NCBI GenBank assembly: GCA_017471365.1
Contig: JAFUUC010000025.1
Location: forward strand, 1-39,677
From: a bacterium
Lineage (GTDB): Bacteria; Cyanobacteriota; Vampirovibrionia; Gastranaerophilales; Gastranaerophilaceae
DNA length: 39,677 nt
Direction: 5' to 3'
The position numbers and the translations under genes were made by a program. The notes beneath the pieces were generated by a model. That model worked only from the letters and a program-made list of their open reading frames with translations. It did not search any database and was not told where the DNA came from. Numbering within the stretch: the stretch's first letter is position 1; every line of letters starts with the position of its first letter. Shown piece after piece: positions 23,304-32,864 of this stretch.

Positions 23304-25307
23304 TTACCCCTCAGTTATATCCCAAACTTCGAGGATGTCATCATTAATATTATCCAAAAACCTTGATGGTTTTGAAAGTACCATATTCATTGAATAATCA
23401 TACATATCAACCGGATAAGTAATATAAAGATTATTTTTAGCACGCGTAGTTGCGACATACATTAGCCGCAATTCTTCGTCCATTTCTTCTTCGGAATTAA
23501 ATGAGTAAGCACTTGGAAATCTTCCGTCTACGGCACCAATTATAAAGACACTATCCCATTCCAAACCTTTTGCTGAGTGAATTGTAGAAATTGTTAAAGC
23601 ATCGTCATCGGAATTGTTTTTATACATTCCTTCTACACTTGCATCGGGAGGTTCAAGAGCCAAGTCACTTATAAAATCCTCTAAATTGGAATATTGAGTT
23701 GAAAGGTATGCAAAATGATCCAAATCTTTTTCACGTTTTGAAAAATCATCATATTTGTCTTTCAAAATAGGGCGGTAGTATCTTAAAATTTCATTAACAA
23801 TTTCTTCCGGTTTTTTCTTTGGCAGGTTGTCGCGTTCTTTGTTAAGAAGTTTCAAAAGCGGATTTAAACTGGTGAGTTTATTTGACGGTAGAAGTTTTAC
23901 ATCCGGGTTAAAATTTCCTTTAACAACAGGCATAATACTATTTACGGTAGAGCTGCCAATTCCGCGAAGCAAAAGTAAAATTCTTGTCAAACTTATTACA
24001 TCATCAGGATTTACTAAGACACGTAAATGTGCCGTAATATCTTTGATATGAGCAGTTTCCATAAATTTTGGACCACCAAATTTTCTATAAGGAATTGCTC
24101 GTTTTGACAATTCAATTTCAAGGTTATATGACATTCTTGCATTACGTGCCAGAACACAGATATCACCGAGTTCAACATCTTCATCAAGAAGTTCTAAAAT
24201 TCTCTGACAAATAAAATCAGCTTCCATTTGGGTATTTTTTGCACAGATTAATGCCGGTTTTTGAGGGGAAGTGATCTCTGAAAACAATTGTTTATCATAT
24301 TTTTCTTTTGCTCTGCCAATAATTGTATTAGTTAATTCCAAAATATTCTGAGTACTGCGATAATTTTGTTCAAGTTTAATAATTTTTGTTCCCTCAAAAA
24401 TTTTCGGAAAATCAAAGATATTTCGATAATTTGCACCGCGGAAAGAATAAATACTTTGAGCATCATCACCAACAGCCATAACATTACTATGTTCAGAAGC
24501 CAAAAGTTTTATAATATCTGCCTGTAATGTGTTAGTGTCTTGATATTCATCAACCATAATATATTTGTATTGATTTGAAAGTTTTTTGCATAAATTTTCA
24601 TTGTTTTCCAATAAAAGTTTTATGTATAAAAGCAAATCGTCATAATCAAGAACAGAATTTTCGCGTTTGTAAGTAACGTATGCTTTATGAACCTCAATTA
24701 TTTTATCCGTACAATGTTCAAACTGTGGAAATTCATCTTCAATAATTTTTTTAGTTGGAATTTCTTTATTAACACTTTTAGAATAAATATCAATAATAGT
24801 TGATTTTTTAGGAAATCTTTTTTCTTTTTTAGGGAACATTTGTCCGACAATATGACTGATTATGTCTTCACAGTCGGATCTATCCATAATTGTGAAATTG
24901 TTTTTGAGTTTTAAAAGATTTGAATATTTTCTCAAAATAATATTTGCAAATGAGTGAAAAGTACCACCTGAAACTTTTTCACACCTATTATCAAGTACCA
25001 AAGAAGCTCTTGAAAGCATTTCGTGAGCAGCTTTTTTGGTAAATGTTAACAGCAAAATATTCTCCGGCGGAGTGCCGTCTTCAATAAGTCTTGCAACACG
25101 ATAGGTTAGTGTTTTAGTTTTTCCGGAACCTGCACCGGCAATGACAAGCAGCGGACCTTCATTAGCCATAACTGCTTCTAATTGTGCTTTGTTCAAATCA
25201 TTTTCATAGTCAACTTTATATTCTGTTTTAACAGCTGAACGTTTTTTAAGCACGTATTTTTTGTGTGCCGGTTTTTCTGATTTAGACTGTACCAAATCGT
25301 TGGACAT
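23304..25307 (-). CDS. UvrD/PcrA/Rep-family superfamily I DNA helicase
   Basis: 667 residues, near the length of Rep and shorter than UvrD/PcrA (~720). The motifs run in order: Q motif LNKAQLEAV, motif I IAGAGSGKTKTLTYRV, LLLTFTKKAAHEM (Ia), DYDDLL, II VDEYQDTN, III GDDAQSIYSFRGA, IV LEQNYRST, V TISTIHSAKGLEWDSVFI and VI MYVATTRAKNNLYI. It unwinds DNA 3'-5' in repair or replication restart. The N-terminus carries a 25-residue basic tail (KSEKPAHKKYVLKKRSAVK), and the C-terminal Tudor-like tail of PcrA is absent. The strong SD GGGAGGAAC lies upstream. PcrA, UvrD and Rep cannot be separated here. Confidence 0.93.
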   Translation of the reverse strand: MSNDLVQSKSEKPAHKKYVLKKRSAVKTEYKVDYENDLNKAQLEAVMANEGPLLVIAGAGSGKTKTLTYRVARLIEDGTPPENILLLTFTKKAAHEMLSRASLVLDNRCEKVSGGTFHSFANIILRKYSNLLKLKNNFTIMDRSDCEDIISHIVGQMFPKKEKRFPKKSTIIDIYSKSVNKEIPTKKIIEDEFPQFEHCTDKIIEVHKAYVTYKRENSVLDYDDLLLYIKLLLENNENLCKKLSNQYKYIMVDEYQDTNTLQADIIKLLASEHSNVMAVGDDAQSIYSFRGANYRNIFDFPKIFEGTKIIKLEQNYRSTQNILELTNTIIGRAKEKYDKQLFSEITSPQKPALICAKNTQMEADFICQRILELLDEDVELGDICVLARNARMSYNLEIELSKRAIPYRKFGGPKFMETAHIKDITAHLRVLVNPDDVISLTRILLLLRGIGSSTVNSIMPVVKGNFNPDVKLLPSNKLTSLNPLLKLLNKERDNLPKKKPEEIVNEILRYYRPILKDKYDDFSKREKDLDHFAYLSTQYSNLEDFISDLALEPPDASVEGMYKNNSDDDALTISTIHSAKGLEWDSVFIIGAVDGRFPSAYSFNSEEEMDEELRLMYVATTRAKNNLYITYPVDMYDYSMNMVLSKPSRFLDNINDDILEVWDITEG

Positions 25308-25453
25308 TCAAAAAGTTCCTCCCGTAGCCTATTATAGAGCATTTTCACTGTGAAATTCAATAAGATTTTGTAAAGTTTTTATAAGTCATATACAGATTTA
25401 TTTAATTTTTCATTCAAACCTGCCGATTAAAAATCATGTGTAGAGGATATAAA

Positions 25454-25999
25454 ATGAGAAAAATTTTAACTTTATTTTGTTTAATTATTTTGTACATTGG
25501 TAGTTTTTCGCTTTATGCAAATGCTGCTATTGGCAAATGGGCAAAACCCCAATACATAAAAACGTATATTCAACCAAATCATCCGCGTACAGTTATGATG
25601 AAACACGCTTTTGCTGAATGGTCAAGGCTTACTAAAGATAAAATAATTTTCAGATACGTAAATTCTACTCAAGATTCACAGCTGGATGTATTTTTTGTAG
25701 ATAAAATTTCTAAGGAAAAGAGTAACTCAGACAGATCAATAGGTTTAACAGAAACCAAAACTTCATCTACAGGTTTTATCAAACACGCAACAATATGGAT
25801 TGCGACTAATGCACAAAACGGCAAAAAATTGAGTGATGACGAAGTTTATACAACAATGCTTCACGAAATCGGTCACTCGATTGGACTAGAACACTCAAAT
25901 AATCCGAAAAGTGCAATGTATTCGGGCGTAAATGTTATTCAAGAAATTGATAAATCCGACCTTGCTACACTGTATAAAATATACGGCTGGAGAAAATAA
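25454..25999 (+). CDS. Secreted matrixin-like zinc metalloprotease
   Basis: 181 residues from ATG 25454, with SD AGAGG at 25442-25446. An earlier ATG at 25436 would put a non-standard MCRGYK before the signal. A Sec signal peptide (MRKILTLFCLIILYIGSF, cut near ANA-A) is followed by a compact catalytic domain with zinc motif HEIGHSIGLEH at residues 137-147 and Met-turn KSAMYSG. There is no pro-domain with a cysteine switch and no C-terminal domain, so it is a minimal metzincin. Substrates are unknown; extracellular or envelope proteolysis is the family role. It has a paralogue at 26678 on the opposite strand, with the toxin-antitoxin pair in between. Confidence 0.85.
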   Translation: MRKILTLFCLIILYIGSFSLYANAAIGKWAKPQYIKTYIQPNHPRTVMMKHAFAEWSRLTKDKIIFRYVNSTQDSQLDVFFVDKISKEKSNSDRSIGLTETKTSSTGFIKHATIWIATNAQNGKKLSDDEVYTTMLHEIGHSIGLEHSNNPKSAMYSGVNVIQEIDKSDLATLYKIYGWRK

Positions 26000-26002
26000 T
26001 TA

Positions 26003-26347
26003 TTATTTATAAATTGATATAAGTTTTTTAATTTCTTTACTAAATTCAGGTAATTTGGCAATTATTGTTTGCCAAATTATTTCATAATCTACACCAAAAT
26101 AATCATGTATCAGTTTATCTCTCATACCTGCAACTTGTTTAAATGGTATATGTGGATATTGATTTCTAAAATCATTGGATAAGTTCTTAACAGCTTCCCC
26201 GATTATTTCAAAATTTCTTTCTACTGCATCTCGAACAATATCACTGGACATAAATTCCTGAAAATTAATATTATCTGTGTATTTAAAAATTTTATCAAGT
26301 GAATTTGCTATATCTTCTAAAAAAAATAATGGTTCCTTATTTTTCAT
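26003..26347 (-). CDS. hepT: HepT-type HEPN toxin (DUF86)
   Basis: 114 residues, an all-helical HEPN domain. The RNase motif R-x4-H-x-Y is present: Arg76, His81 and Tyr83 in MRDKLIHDYF. NFEIIGEAVKNLS is the usual DUF86 core. Known for the family: HepT is an RNase toxin neutralised by MntA, which adds AMP to the tyrosine of that motif. The gene overlaps mntA by four bases (26344-26347, ATGA), antitoxin first. The pair sits between two convergent matrixin genes, 3 bases after one of them. It is probably horizontally mobile. Activity is not shown. Confidence 0.85.
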   Translation of the reverse strand: MKNKEPLFFLEDIANSLDKIFKYTDNINFQEFMSSDIVRDAVERNFEIIGEAVKNLSNDFRNQYPHIPFKQVAGMRDKLIHDYFGVDYEIIWQTIIAKLPEFSKEIKKLISIYK

Positions 26348-26652
26348 AATGCAATTGCTTCCTTTAAAACTCTATCTTTGATAAATGTTTTAAGACTATT
26401 TAGGGTACCAAGATCGATTTTTTTGTCAAAAAGCCTGATTAAATAATCTTGCAAATCGATAAAGTCAAACATATCAACCGGTTTTGTAAAACTTACAAGC
26501 AAATCAATATCACTGTCTGACGTTTGTTGATTTTTTGCATAAGAACCAAATAAAAGAAATTTTTCAACAAAATACCTTTCTTTAAAATAATCCTTATTTT
26601 CTTGTAAAATTTTTTTTATTTCATCAATCGTATAAATTTTTTTATTGATCAT
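26344..26652 (-). CDS. mntA: MntA-type minimal nucleotidyltransferase antitoxin
   Basis: 102 residues. The nucleotidyltransferase signature GS-x10-D-x-D is exact: Gly36-Ser37 in LLFGSYAK, then Asp48 and Asp50 in SDSDIDLLVSF. Known partner of HepT: it transfers AMP to HepT and blocks its RNase. First gene of the pair, with the stop overlapping the start of hepT. The ATG at 26652 has no clear SD; AT-rich sequence with CTATACCAT lies upstream. Confidence 0.87.
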   Translation of the reverse strand: MINKKIYTIDEIKKILQENKDYFKERYFVEKFLLFGSYAKNQQTSDSDIDLLVSFTKPVDMFDFIDLQDYLIRLFDKKIDLGTLNSLKTFIKDRVLKEAIAL

Positions 26653-26677
26653 ATTTTTACTATACCATAATTAATTA

Positions 26678-27241
26678 TTATTTATTAACGTTCTTTTGGC
26701 TCCATGACCAACCATTAATTTTAAACAGTTTTTCAACATCAATACTTAAAATATCTTGTGTTTCATCTACAGGAAAATGCATAATGCTTCTATATTTTCG
26801 TTCATTATGATTTAGACCTAATGCGTGACCGATTTCGTGAAGCATTGTTGTATAAACCAGATCATTAGAATAATTTTTGTTGTTGGCAACTATCTTTATA
26901 TTTGCCTTAGTAATGTAATTTCCCTCAATAGATAAATTACAAAGTCCTACAGATCCGTCACTTCCACTCAGATTATTAACAAATTCTACCGTAATTTGTG
27001 CCGGTTCTTTTTCTACAAACCTAAATTTTAAATTTCCATAACTTGACCTTTCCCATTTTTGGAAAGCGTGCTGCACCATTGCAGTTTTTGCTTCTTTTTG
27101 CGGTACATAAACAGTTATACTTCCAGATTGCCAATGAGGTGCTGTTGAAACAGTCGTTTGAGCCGCTTGTACAAATACATTTGGCAGCAATAACCCCAAA
27201 CCTAATAACAAAAATAGACTAATAAAAATCTTCTTTACCAT
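26678..27241 (-). CDS. Secreted matrixin-like zinc metalloprotease, second copy
   Basis: 187 residues. Signal peptide MVKKIFISLFLLLGLGLLLP...VQAA, then a single metzincin domain with HEIGHALGLNH at residues 135-145 and Met-turn YRSIMHFP. It is a paralogue of the gene at 25454, with the same length, domain order and W-K/R-x-x-G-C-terminal pattern (KINGWSW versus KIYGWRK), but well diverged in sequence. The SD AAGGAATTG lies before the ATG. Substrate unknown; both enzymes would act outside the cytoplasm. Confidence 0.85.
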   Translation of the reverse strand: MVKKIFISLFLLLGLGLLLPNVFVQAAQTTVSTAPHWQSGSITVYVPQKEAKTAMVQHAFQKWERSSYGNLKFRFVEKEPAQITVEFVNNLSGSDGSVGLCNLSIEGNYITKANIKIVANNKNYSNDLVYTTMLHEIGHALGLNHNERKYRSIMHFPVDETQDILSIDVEKLFKINGWSWSQKNVNK

Positions 27242-27313
27242 AACTCAATTCCTTTTTTATAATTATATTTAATTTTCAGCCAAAAATCAAATAGTTTATG
27301 ATAGCATTTTGTC

Positions 27314-27859
27314 ATGAACGAAAAAGAAAAAATGATTAGTGGTCTTGAATATGATCCCACAGATAAAGAACTAGTCCAAGATAGAATTAAAGCCAAAACC
27401 CTATGCCAGAAATATAACTCTCTTTTGCCTGATGAAAAAAATGAAAAAAGAGAAATTCTTTTATCATTAATTGGAACAGATAATTGTGTAATCGAACCTA
27501 ATTTTTTCTGTGATTATGGATATAATATAAAATTTAACGGATTTGTTTATATAAACCATAACAGTGTATTCCTCGATTGTGCCGAAATTAAAATAGACGA
27601 AAACACTTTTATAGGTCCGAATTGCGGGTTTTATACAGCAGTTCACCCAATAAATGCAAAAAAACGAATTTTAGCACTAGAATCCGCAAAACCTATTTCT
27701 ATCGGTAAAGAAGTCTGGATTGGTGGAAACGTTACCATTCTACCGGGTGTCACTATTGGCGATAGAACCGTCATTGGTGCCGGATCTGTCGTAACAAAAG
27801 ATATTCCGTCCGATGTTGTTGCTGTAGGAAATCCATGTAAGGTTATTAAAAATTTGTAA
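27314..27859 (+). CDS. maa: Left-handed beta-helix O-acetyltransferase (maltose/galactoside acetyltransferase type)
   Basis: 181 residues, the size of Maa/LacA/NodL proteins. The N-terminal Mac domain (EKEKMISGLEYDPTDKELVQDR) is followed by hexapeptide repeats with the catalytic-loop His in TAVHPINAKKR and the end IGGNVTILPGVTIGDRTVIGAGSVVTKDIP. It acetylates sugars using acetyl-CoA in the cytoplasm; the sugar acceptor cannot be told. A weak TATGAT lies 11 bases before the ATG and no SD is clear. It ends at a bidirectional terminator shared with the convergent pfp gene. Confidence 0.85.
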   Translation: MNEKEKMISGLEYDPTDKELVQDRIKAKTLCQKYNSLLPDEKNEKREILLSLIGTDNCVIEPNFFCDYGYNIKFNGFVYINHNSVFLDCAEIKIDENTFIGPNCGFYTAVHPINAKKRILALESAKPISIGKEVWIGGNVTILPGVTIGDRTVIGAGSVVTKDIPSDVVAVGNPCKVIKNL

Positions 27860-27860
27860 A

Positions 27861-27894
27861 AAATTAGCCGCTTGAAAATTCAAACGGCTAATTT
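27861..27894. terminator. Bidirectional terminator between maa and pfp
   Basis: AAATTAGCCG (27861-27870) and CGGCTAATTT (27885-27894) are complementary, with an inner TTGAA-AA-TTCAA stem. The A-rich and T-rich flanks suit either direction. Confidence 0.8.
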
Positions 27895-27910
27895 CAACTT
27901 TAATTAACTT

Positions 27911-29593
27911 TTACACTGAAGCAAGTTCTTTAGACTGTTCAAGCTGCAAAGTCACCGTTGTAATATCACATACCGAACTTGGTCCAAAATACTGAACCGC
28001 ACCAGGGAAAAGATATCTGTCATTCATTGCCCAGTCTTCGCGATTATCAGCAAGACGTTTGAACACCGGTCCGTCAAGTTCAACCAATGCTTTTTTAATA
28101 ACAGGTTTCATCTCATTGTTACGTCTTTCCATGTTCATCATCATCGTCAAAGGTACACCACCCGCAATCCATTGATCAGCAGGTTTTATAAGATTTTTAA
28201 CTGATGACAAATATCCGGTCAAACCTTTTGATATCAAAGCATAAGCGTTATAACCAAGTGAATAGCAATAATCAGCATCAAAGTTTGACGGGAACGCACA
28301 ACGTCCTTCGTAACCGAAGAAGTGAGATTGAGCAGAGAATTTACCTATGAAATCACCTTGCAATTTCATATCATCCAATCTGTTTGCAATCATTTCAATT
28401 AAAAGTTTTTCTGTTTCAATTTTAGAAACCTGAACATTACCATGCGGATCACGATCTGCAAGTAACTGTTCTTTAATTAAAGTTGGCAAAGATGAATAAA
28501 CTTTTGCATTTTCACTATCTAATCTGTTTTCAACAATATCAAATTTCTCACGAATTGTAGTTGCATTTACAAAAGCCGAATCAGATTCTAATGAAGGCAT
28601 TATATTATTCAAATTAGAAATCATTGAACCCATTTCCGGAATAAATTCTATTAAACCTTCCGGAACAATTACTATACCAAAGTTTTTACCTACATTTGCA
28701 CGTTTTACAATAATATCAACCATATAGTCAATAATTGAAGAAAGTGACATTTTTTTAGCTTCAATTTCTTCAGAAATTAAAGTTATGTTTGGCTGAGTTT
28801 GCAAAGCAGCTTCTAAAGCAACGTGAGAAGCACTTCTACCCATAATTTTTACAAAGTGCCAATATTTTTTAGCCGAATTCGCGTCACGTTCGATGTTGCC
28901 AATAAGTTCAGCATAAGTTTTTGTTGCAGTATCAAAACCAAAAGAAATTTCGATTTGATCATTTTTCAAATCGCCGTCAATAGTTTTTGGGCAACCAATA
29001 ACTTGAATACCTGCGTTATTTTTTACGAACCATTCAGCAAGTAATGCAGCGTTAGTATTTGAATCATCACCACCAATTATTACAACCGCACTAATTCCGA
29101 GTTTTTTGCAAACTTCGAGTGATTTTCTGAATTGATCGTCTGTTTCAAGTTTTGTTCTACCTGATCCAATAATATCAAAACCACCGGTATTTCTGTATGC
29201 ATCGATAAATTCGTCATCAAATTCAACGTACTTTCCGTCTATAATTCCGGAAGGTCCACCTAAAAAGCCGTATAATTTGCTTTGCGGATTAGATTTTTTC
29301 AAAGCATCATATAAACCGGCAATAACATTGTGTCCACCAGGAGCTTGTCCACCTGAAAGAATAACACCAACATTTCTTGCTTCATTAGGATTTGATGAAG
29401 ATGAAGATTTAAACGTTACTGTTGGCTTTCCATAAGTGTTTGTAAATAAATTTTTAATACTTTCTTGATCTGCTACAGATTGTGTAGCATCACCTTCAAC
29501 CATTTCCAGAGAGTTTACACCGTTTTGCAAACTTGCAGGAAGTTTTGGTTGATACTTTAGTCTTTCAATTTGTAATGGTGAAAGTTGAGTCAT
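27911..29593 (-). CDS. pfp: Pyrophosphate-dependent 6-phosphofructokinase
   Basis: 560 residues, the long PFP type found in plants and some bacteria (ATP-PFKs are ~320). The substrate site GGQAPGGHN is at residues 81-89, GGDDSNT at 174-180, [10 protein letters not shown] at 202-211 and MGRSASH at 251-257. Asp in GGDDS and Lys in PKTIDGD are the residues known to favour pyrophosphate over ATP. It phosphorylates fructose-6-phosphate with PPi, reversibly, in cytoplasmic glycolysis. This fits energy-saving fermentation. SD GGAAAGGAC lies upstream. Single gene, with a terminator after its end. Confidence 0.93.
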   Translation of the reverse strand: MTQLSPLQIERLKYQPKLPASLQNGVNSLEMVEGDATQSVADQESIKNLFTNTYGKPTVTFKSSSSSNPNEARNVGVILSGGQAPGGHNVIAGLYDALKKSNPQSKLYGFLGGPSGIIDGKYVEFDDEFIDAYRNTGGFDIIGSGRTKLETDDQFRKSLEVCKKLGISAVVIIGGDDSNTNAALLAEWFVKNNAGIQVIGCPKTIDGDLKNDQIEISFGFDTATKTYAELIGNIERDANSAKKYWHFVKIMGRSASHVALEAALQTQPNITLISEEIEAKKMSLSSIIDYMVDIIVKRANVGKNFGIVIVPEGLIEFIPEMGSMISNLNNIMPSLESDSAFVNATTIREKFDIVENRLDSENAKVYSSLPTLIKEQLLADRDPHGNVQVSKIETEKLLIEMIANRLDDMKLQGDFIGKFSAQSHFFGYEGRCAFPSNFDADYCYSLGYNAYALISKGLTGYLSSVKNLIKPADQWIAGGVPLTMMMNMERRNNEMKPVIKKALVELDGPVFKRLADNREDWAMNDRYLFPGAVQYFGPSSVCDITTVTLQLEQSKELASV

Positions 29594-29675
29594 TGTATTT
29601 AGTCCTTTCCTTTTGTATATATTTTTCTACGTGAAATATCATACCATAAAAATATTAAAAAATAATAAATTTCCC

Positions 29676-29703
29676 TTGTTTATTGAATTTGATAATTTAT
29701 AAT
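29676..29703 (+). promoter_or_regulatory. Promoter of grpE
   Basis: TTGTTT (29676-29681), 16 bases, TATAAT (29698-29703), 33 bases before the grpE ATG. Confidence 0.5.
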
Positions 29704-29736
29704 GAATGTATATAGTATTGTGAAAAGGGAAATATT

Positions 29737-30279
29737 ATGACAGATAAAAATTCAAATCCGTTTAACGAAAACGTAATTTCTGAAGAACAAAACGAAAATG
29801 TTGAAAATGTTGAAAAAACAGAAGAAACCCAAGATAATGAACTTCAAAAAAAATACGATGAATTAAATCAACAATATGTACGTCTTGCAGCAGATTTTGA
29901 TAATTATAGAAAGCGTCAAGCTCAAGAACGTGAAAATCTTGTAAGTTATGGTACAGAAACCGCTTTGACAAAGTTAATCGAAGTTCTTGATAACTTTGAA
30001 CGTGCAAATAAGGCACTTGAAGGTGTTGAAGATGCAACAAAGATTAAAGAAAGCTTTGATCTGATTCAAAAACAAGTATATGAAACACTGTCAAAACTAG
30101 GATTGGAAGAAATTAAAGCAATCGGAGAAGAATTTGATCCAAATTTTCACGAAGCGGTAATGCAAACTCCGACAAGTGAACACCCGGAACATACAGTAAT
30201 TGCTGAATTACGTAAAGGTTACAAAATGGGTGACAAAGTATTAAGACCGACAATGGTAAATGTTGCGGCTGCCGAATAG
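29737..30279 (+). CDS. grpE: Nucleotide exchange factor GrpE
   Basis: 180 residues. An acidic N-terminus (EEQNENVENVEKTEETQDNE) and long coiled coil lead to the beta domain with the family signature FDPNFHEAVMQTPTSEHPEHTVIAELRKGYKMGDKVLRPTMV. It releases ADP from DnaK. It is first of grpE-dnaJ, with a 39-base gap and no dnaK between or near them in this window. No CIRCE element was seen. An AAGGG SD precedes the ATG. Confidence 0.95.
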   Translation: MTDKNSNPFNENVISEEQNENVENVEKTEETQDNELQKKYDELNQQYVRLAADFDNYRKRQAQERENLVSYGTETALTKLIEVLDNFERANKALEGVEDATKIKESFDLIQKQVYETLSKLGLEEIKAIGEEFDPNFHEAVMQTPTSEHPEHTVIAELRKGYKMGDKVLRPTMVNVAAAE

Positions 30280-30318
30280 TTGTAGTATAAATAGTTGGTA
30301 GGGAATATTTAAGAGAAA

Positions 30319-31446
30319 ATGGCAGATTATTATGAAATATTAGGGGTATCAAAAGATGCCTCGAAAGACGAAATAAAGTCAGCTTTTCGCAAGAAAGCCA
30401 GAGAACTTCATCCTGATGTAAATAAAGCTCCGGATGCAGAGGAGAAATTTAAAGAACTTGGCAAAGCTTATGAAACTCTTTCAGATGACGGAAAGCGTTC
30501 CACTTATGATCGTTATGGCGAAGAAGGCTTAAAAAATGCCGGTTTTGACACAAATGGACCATTCGCTGGCGGTTTTGGAGATTTAAATGATATTTTTGAA
30601 TCATTTTTTGGTGCCGGTGGATTTGGTTTTGGATTTGGAGGCAGACCGGATCCCAATGCTCCGCAAAGAGGTGATGATTTACGCTATGACGTAAAAATAA
30701 AATTTGAAGAAGCCGTTTTTGGAACAAATAAAGAAATAAAATTTGAACATCTGGCAAATTGTCCTGATTGCCACGGCACAGGAACACAAGCTGGTACAAG
30801 CAAAAAAACTTGTCCGCAATGTAAAGGCTCAGGTCAGGTAAAAACTGTTGCAAGAACAGCTTTTGGAAATTTTGCACAAATTACAACTTGTCCAAAGTGT
30901 CATGGTACGGGGCAAATTATTGAAAAACCTTGTAAAACATGCTCCGGAAGCGGTTTAACTAATCAAGAAAAGAAAATTGATATAAAAATTCCGGCAGGTG
31001 TCGATAATCTTTCGAAAATGAGGGTTTCCGGAGCCGGGGATAGCGGTATTAACGGAGGACTTAATGGAGATTTGTTCGTTGTTGTTCATGTAGAACCTTC
31101 TACATACTACAAACGTGACGGTATCAATGTATTTACTGAATTGGAAATTTCTCCGGCACAGGCTGTTATTGGGGATGTTATTTCTATCAAAACTCTTGAT
31201 GGAGATAAGGAAATTCAAATTCCGGCAGGTTCTCAGCACGGAAGTCTTGTAAAAATTAAAGGTGCAGGCATTCCAATCATTTCAAGACCTTCTCAACGAG
31301 GAGATCATATTGTTGTATTAAAAGTTGTTATTCCAACAAACTTGAATGGTGAAGAAAAAGCATTATATGATAAGTTGTACAAATTACAAACAGGTAAAGA
31401 GCCTGATAAATCAATAATGTCCAAGGTTAAGGGAGTATTTAAATAA
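30319..31446 (+). CDS. dnaJ: Chaperone DnaJ
   Basis: 375 residues, full-length class I J-protein. The J domain has the essential HPD in ELHPDVNKA (around residue 33), then a Gly/Phe-rich region ([14 protein letters not shown]). Four zinc motifs follow: [24 protein letters not shown] and CKTCSGSG. The C-terminal substrate domain contains [12 protein letters not shown]. It delivers clients to DnaK and stimulates its ATPase. Follows grpE; the secreted propeller gene begins 2 bases after its stop, so a longer operon runs on to at least 33436. Confidence 0.96.
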   Translation: MADYYEILGVSKDASKDEIKSAFRKKARELHPDVNKAPDAEEKFKELGKAYETLSDDGKRSTYDRYGEEGLKNAGFDTNGPFAGGFGDLNDIFESFFGAGGFGFGFGGRPDPNAPQRGDDLRYDVKIKFEEAVFGTNKEIKFEHLANCPDCHGTGTQAGTSKKTCPQCKGSGQVKTVARTAFGNFAQITTCPKCHGTGQIIEKPCKTCSGSGLTNQEKKIDIKIPAGVDNLSKMRVSGAGDSGINGGLNGDLFVVVHVEPSTYYKRDGINVFTELEISPAQAVIGDVISIKTLDGDKEIQIPAGSQHGSLVKIKGAGIPIISRPSQRGDHIVVLKVVIPTNLNGEEKALYDKLYKLQTGKEPDKSIMSKVKGVFK

Positions 31447-31448
31447 TT

Positions 31449-32864
31449 ATGAGGAAGTTATTATTAAGTTTAATATTACTTTTATTTACATCCGGAACAG
31501 CTTTCTCTATGCAAGTACCAACGGAAATACAGGATTTTGTAAACCAAATTTTTCCGAATACGAATTTCCGATTTGATGGAGCAATAATTCTGCCTGATAA
31601 TACTATGTACCTTCCAATATTTCCGGCAAATCCAAATAATGTTGAAGAAATAAATATACAATCAACTTATCCTTTAAACGAAACTTTGAAACAAAAACCG
31701 GATATGGTTATATTTAACAATAAATATGTCCTTTTAAAAGTTATTAATACTAATGGCAAAAAAACAGTGATAAATATGACAAATCCACCGGATGAATTAC
31801 AATCTGGATTATTGCCACAAGATATTTTATTACCGAAAGGACTTGTTATTCCTGACAGTTTGAAAGGTATTATTGGAGATTTGGACGTAACTGTTGCTCA
31901 AGAAACAGGATTGCGTATAAATAACACTCGCCACAATAACAAAAAAAGTACAACACCTGTTGAACAACTTGATAATAAAACTTTTTATATTTCAACCGGT
32001 TCAAATAAAAATATTCAAGTTATAAATTCAAATTCAAAAGAACCGGCATATTCTCTTTCACAAGATTTTGTCATAAATGATATTAAAGGGTTTGACGGAA
32101 AATATTTATTGGTAACTTATTTTGACTCTAAAATTATGAATATAATTTCTCTTATGGACGAAAAAGTTATCAAACAAGTAAATTTTGAAACAATTCCGGA
32201 ACAAATTGTTATTGATAAAGAAAATGATTTAGCTTATATTTCATCCGGTTCCAGTTCGAGTATTTATGTTTTCAGCCTAAAAACAATGACATTAAAACGA
32301 CAATTAAAAATTAACGGACACTGCGAAAAACTTACACTTAGTTCTGATGGAACAAAAATATTTTATGTAGATCGTAATAAAAATGATATATGGGCTATTG
32401 AACTTGATAATAATTATTTGTTAAAAAATATTGGCAGTTTCCCGAATATTTCTGAAATTATTTATGTAAACGGTAAAATTTACACTATAAGCCGGACTCA
32501 AAACAGACTTGCAATTGTTGATTATGAAACATTAAATCTCATTAATGAACTGGAAGTTTGTGAAAAACCTGTTGATTTATTTGCAAAAGGTAAAGAACTG
32601 TATATTTTAGGAGCAAAAGATAATATATTAGAAATTCTTGATACGGAAGATGATGTGGTGACGGATAAATTATTTTTGAATACAAACGCTTTTGCTACAA
32701 ATATTACACCGATAGATAATAGTGACATGATAATGATTACAAATGCCCGTTCAGGTTTGTATTCTGTGGTCGATACAATTGATAAAGATATCGTAAAAAC
32801 AAGCCCGCTGGATGTTCCGGTACGTGCAATTGTAATTACCGATAAGGTAAAAACTATTAAATGA
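31449..32864 (+). CDS. Secreted YVTN-like beta-propeller protein
   Basis: 471 residues. Signal peptide MRKLLLSLILLLFTSGTAFS (cut near FSM). The second half reads as propeller blades: NKTFYISTGSNKNIQVINSN, NDLAYISSGSSSSIYVFSLKT, LTLSSDGTKIFYVDRNKNDIW, VNGKIYTISRTQNRLAIVDY. This is the pattern of YVTN/surface-layer or lactonase-type propellers. The N-terminal ~150 residues match nothing I know. Probable envelope-exposed binding protein; no enzymatic residues are evident. It sits 2 bases after dnaJ and its end overlaps the methyltransferase gene by 4 bases, so it is part of that operon. Confidence 0.75.
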   Translation: MRKLLLSLILLLFTSGTAFSMQVPTEIQDFVNQIFPNTNFRFDGAIILPDNTMYLPIFPANPNNVEEINIQSTYPLNETLKQKPDMVIFNNKYVLLKVINTNGKKTVINMTNPPDELQSGLLPQDILLPKGLVIPDSLKGIIGDLDVTVAQETGLRINNTRHNNKKSTTPVEQLDNKTFYISTGSNKNIQVINSNSKEPAYSLSQDFVINDIKGFDGKYLLVTYFDSKIMNIISLMDEKVIKQVNFETIPEQIVIDKENDLAYISSGSSSSIYVFSLKTMTLKRQLKINGHCEKLTLSSDGTKIFYVDRNKNDIWAIELDNNYLLKNIGSFPNISEIIYVNGKIYTISRTQNRLAIVDYETLNLINELEVCEKPVDLFAKGKELYILGAKDNILEILDTEDDVVTDKLFLNTNAFATNITPIDNSDMIMITNARSGLYSVVDTIDKDIVKTSPLDVPVRAIVITDKVKTIK

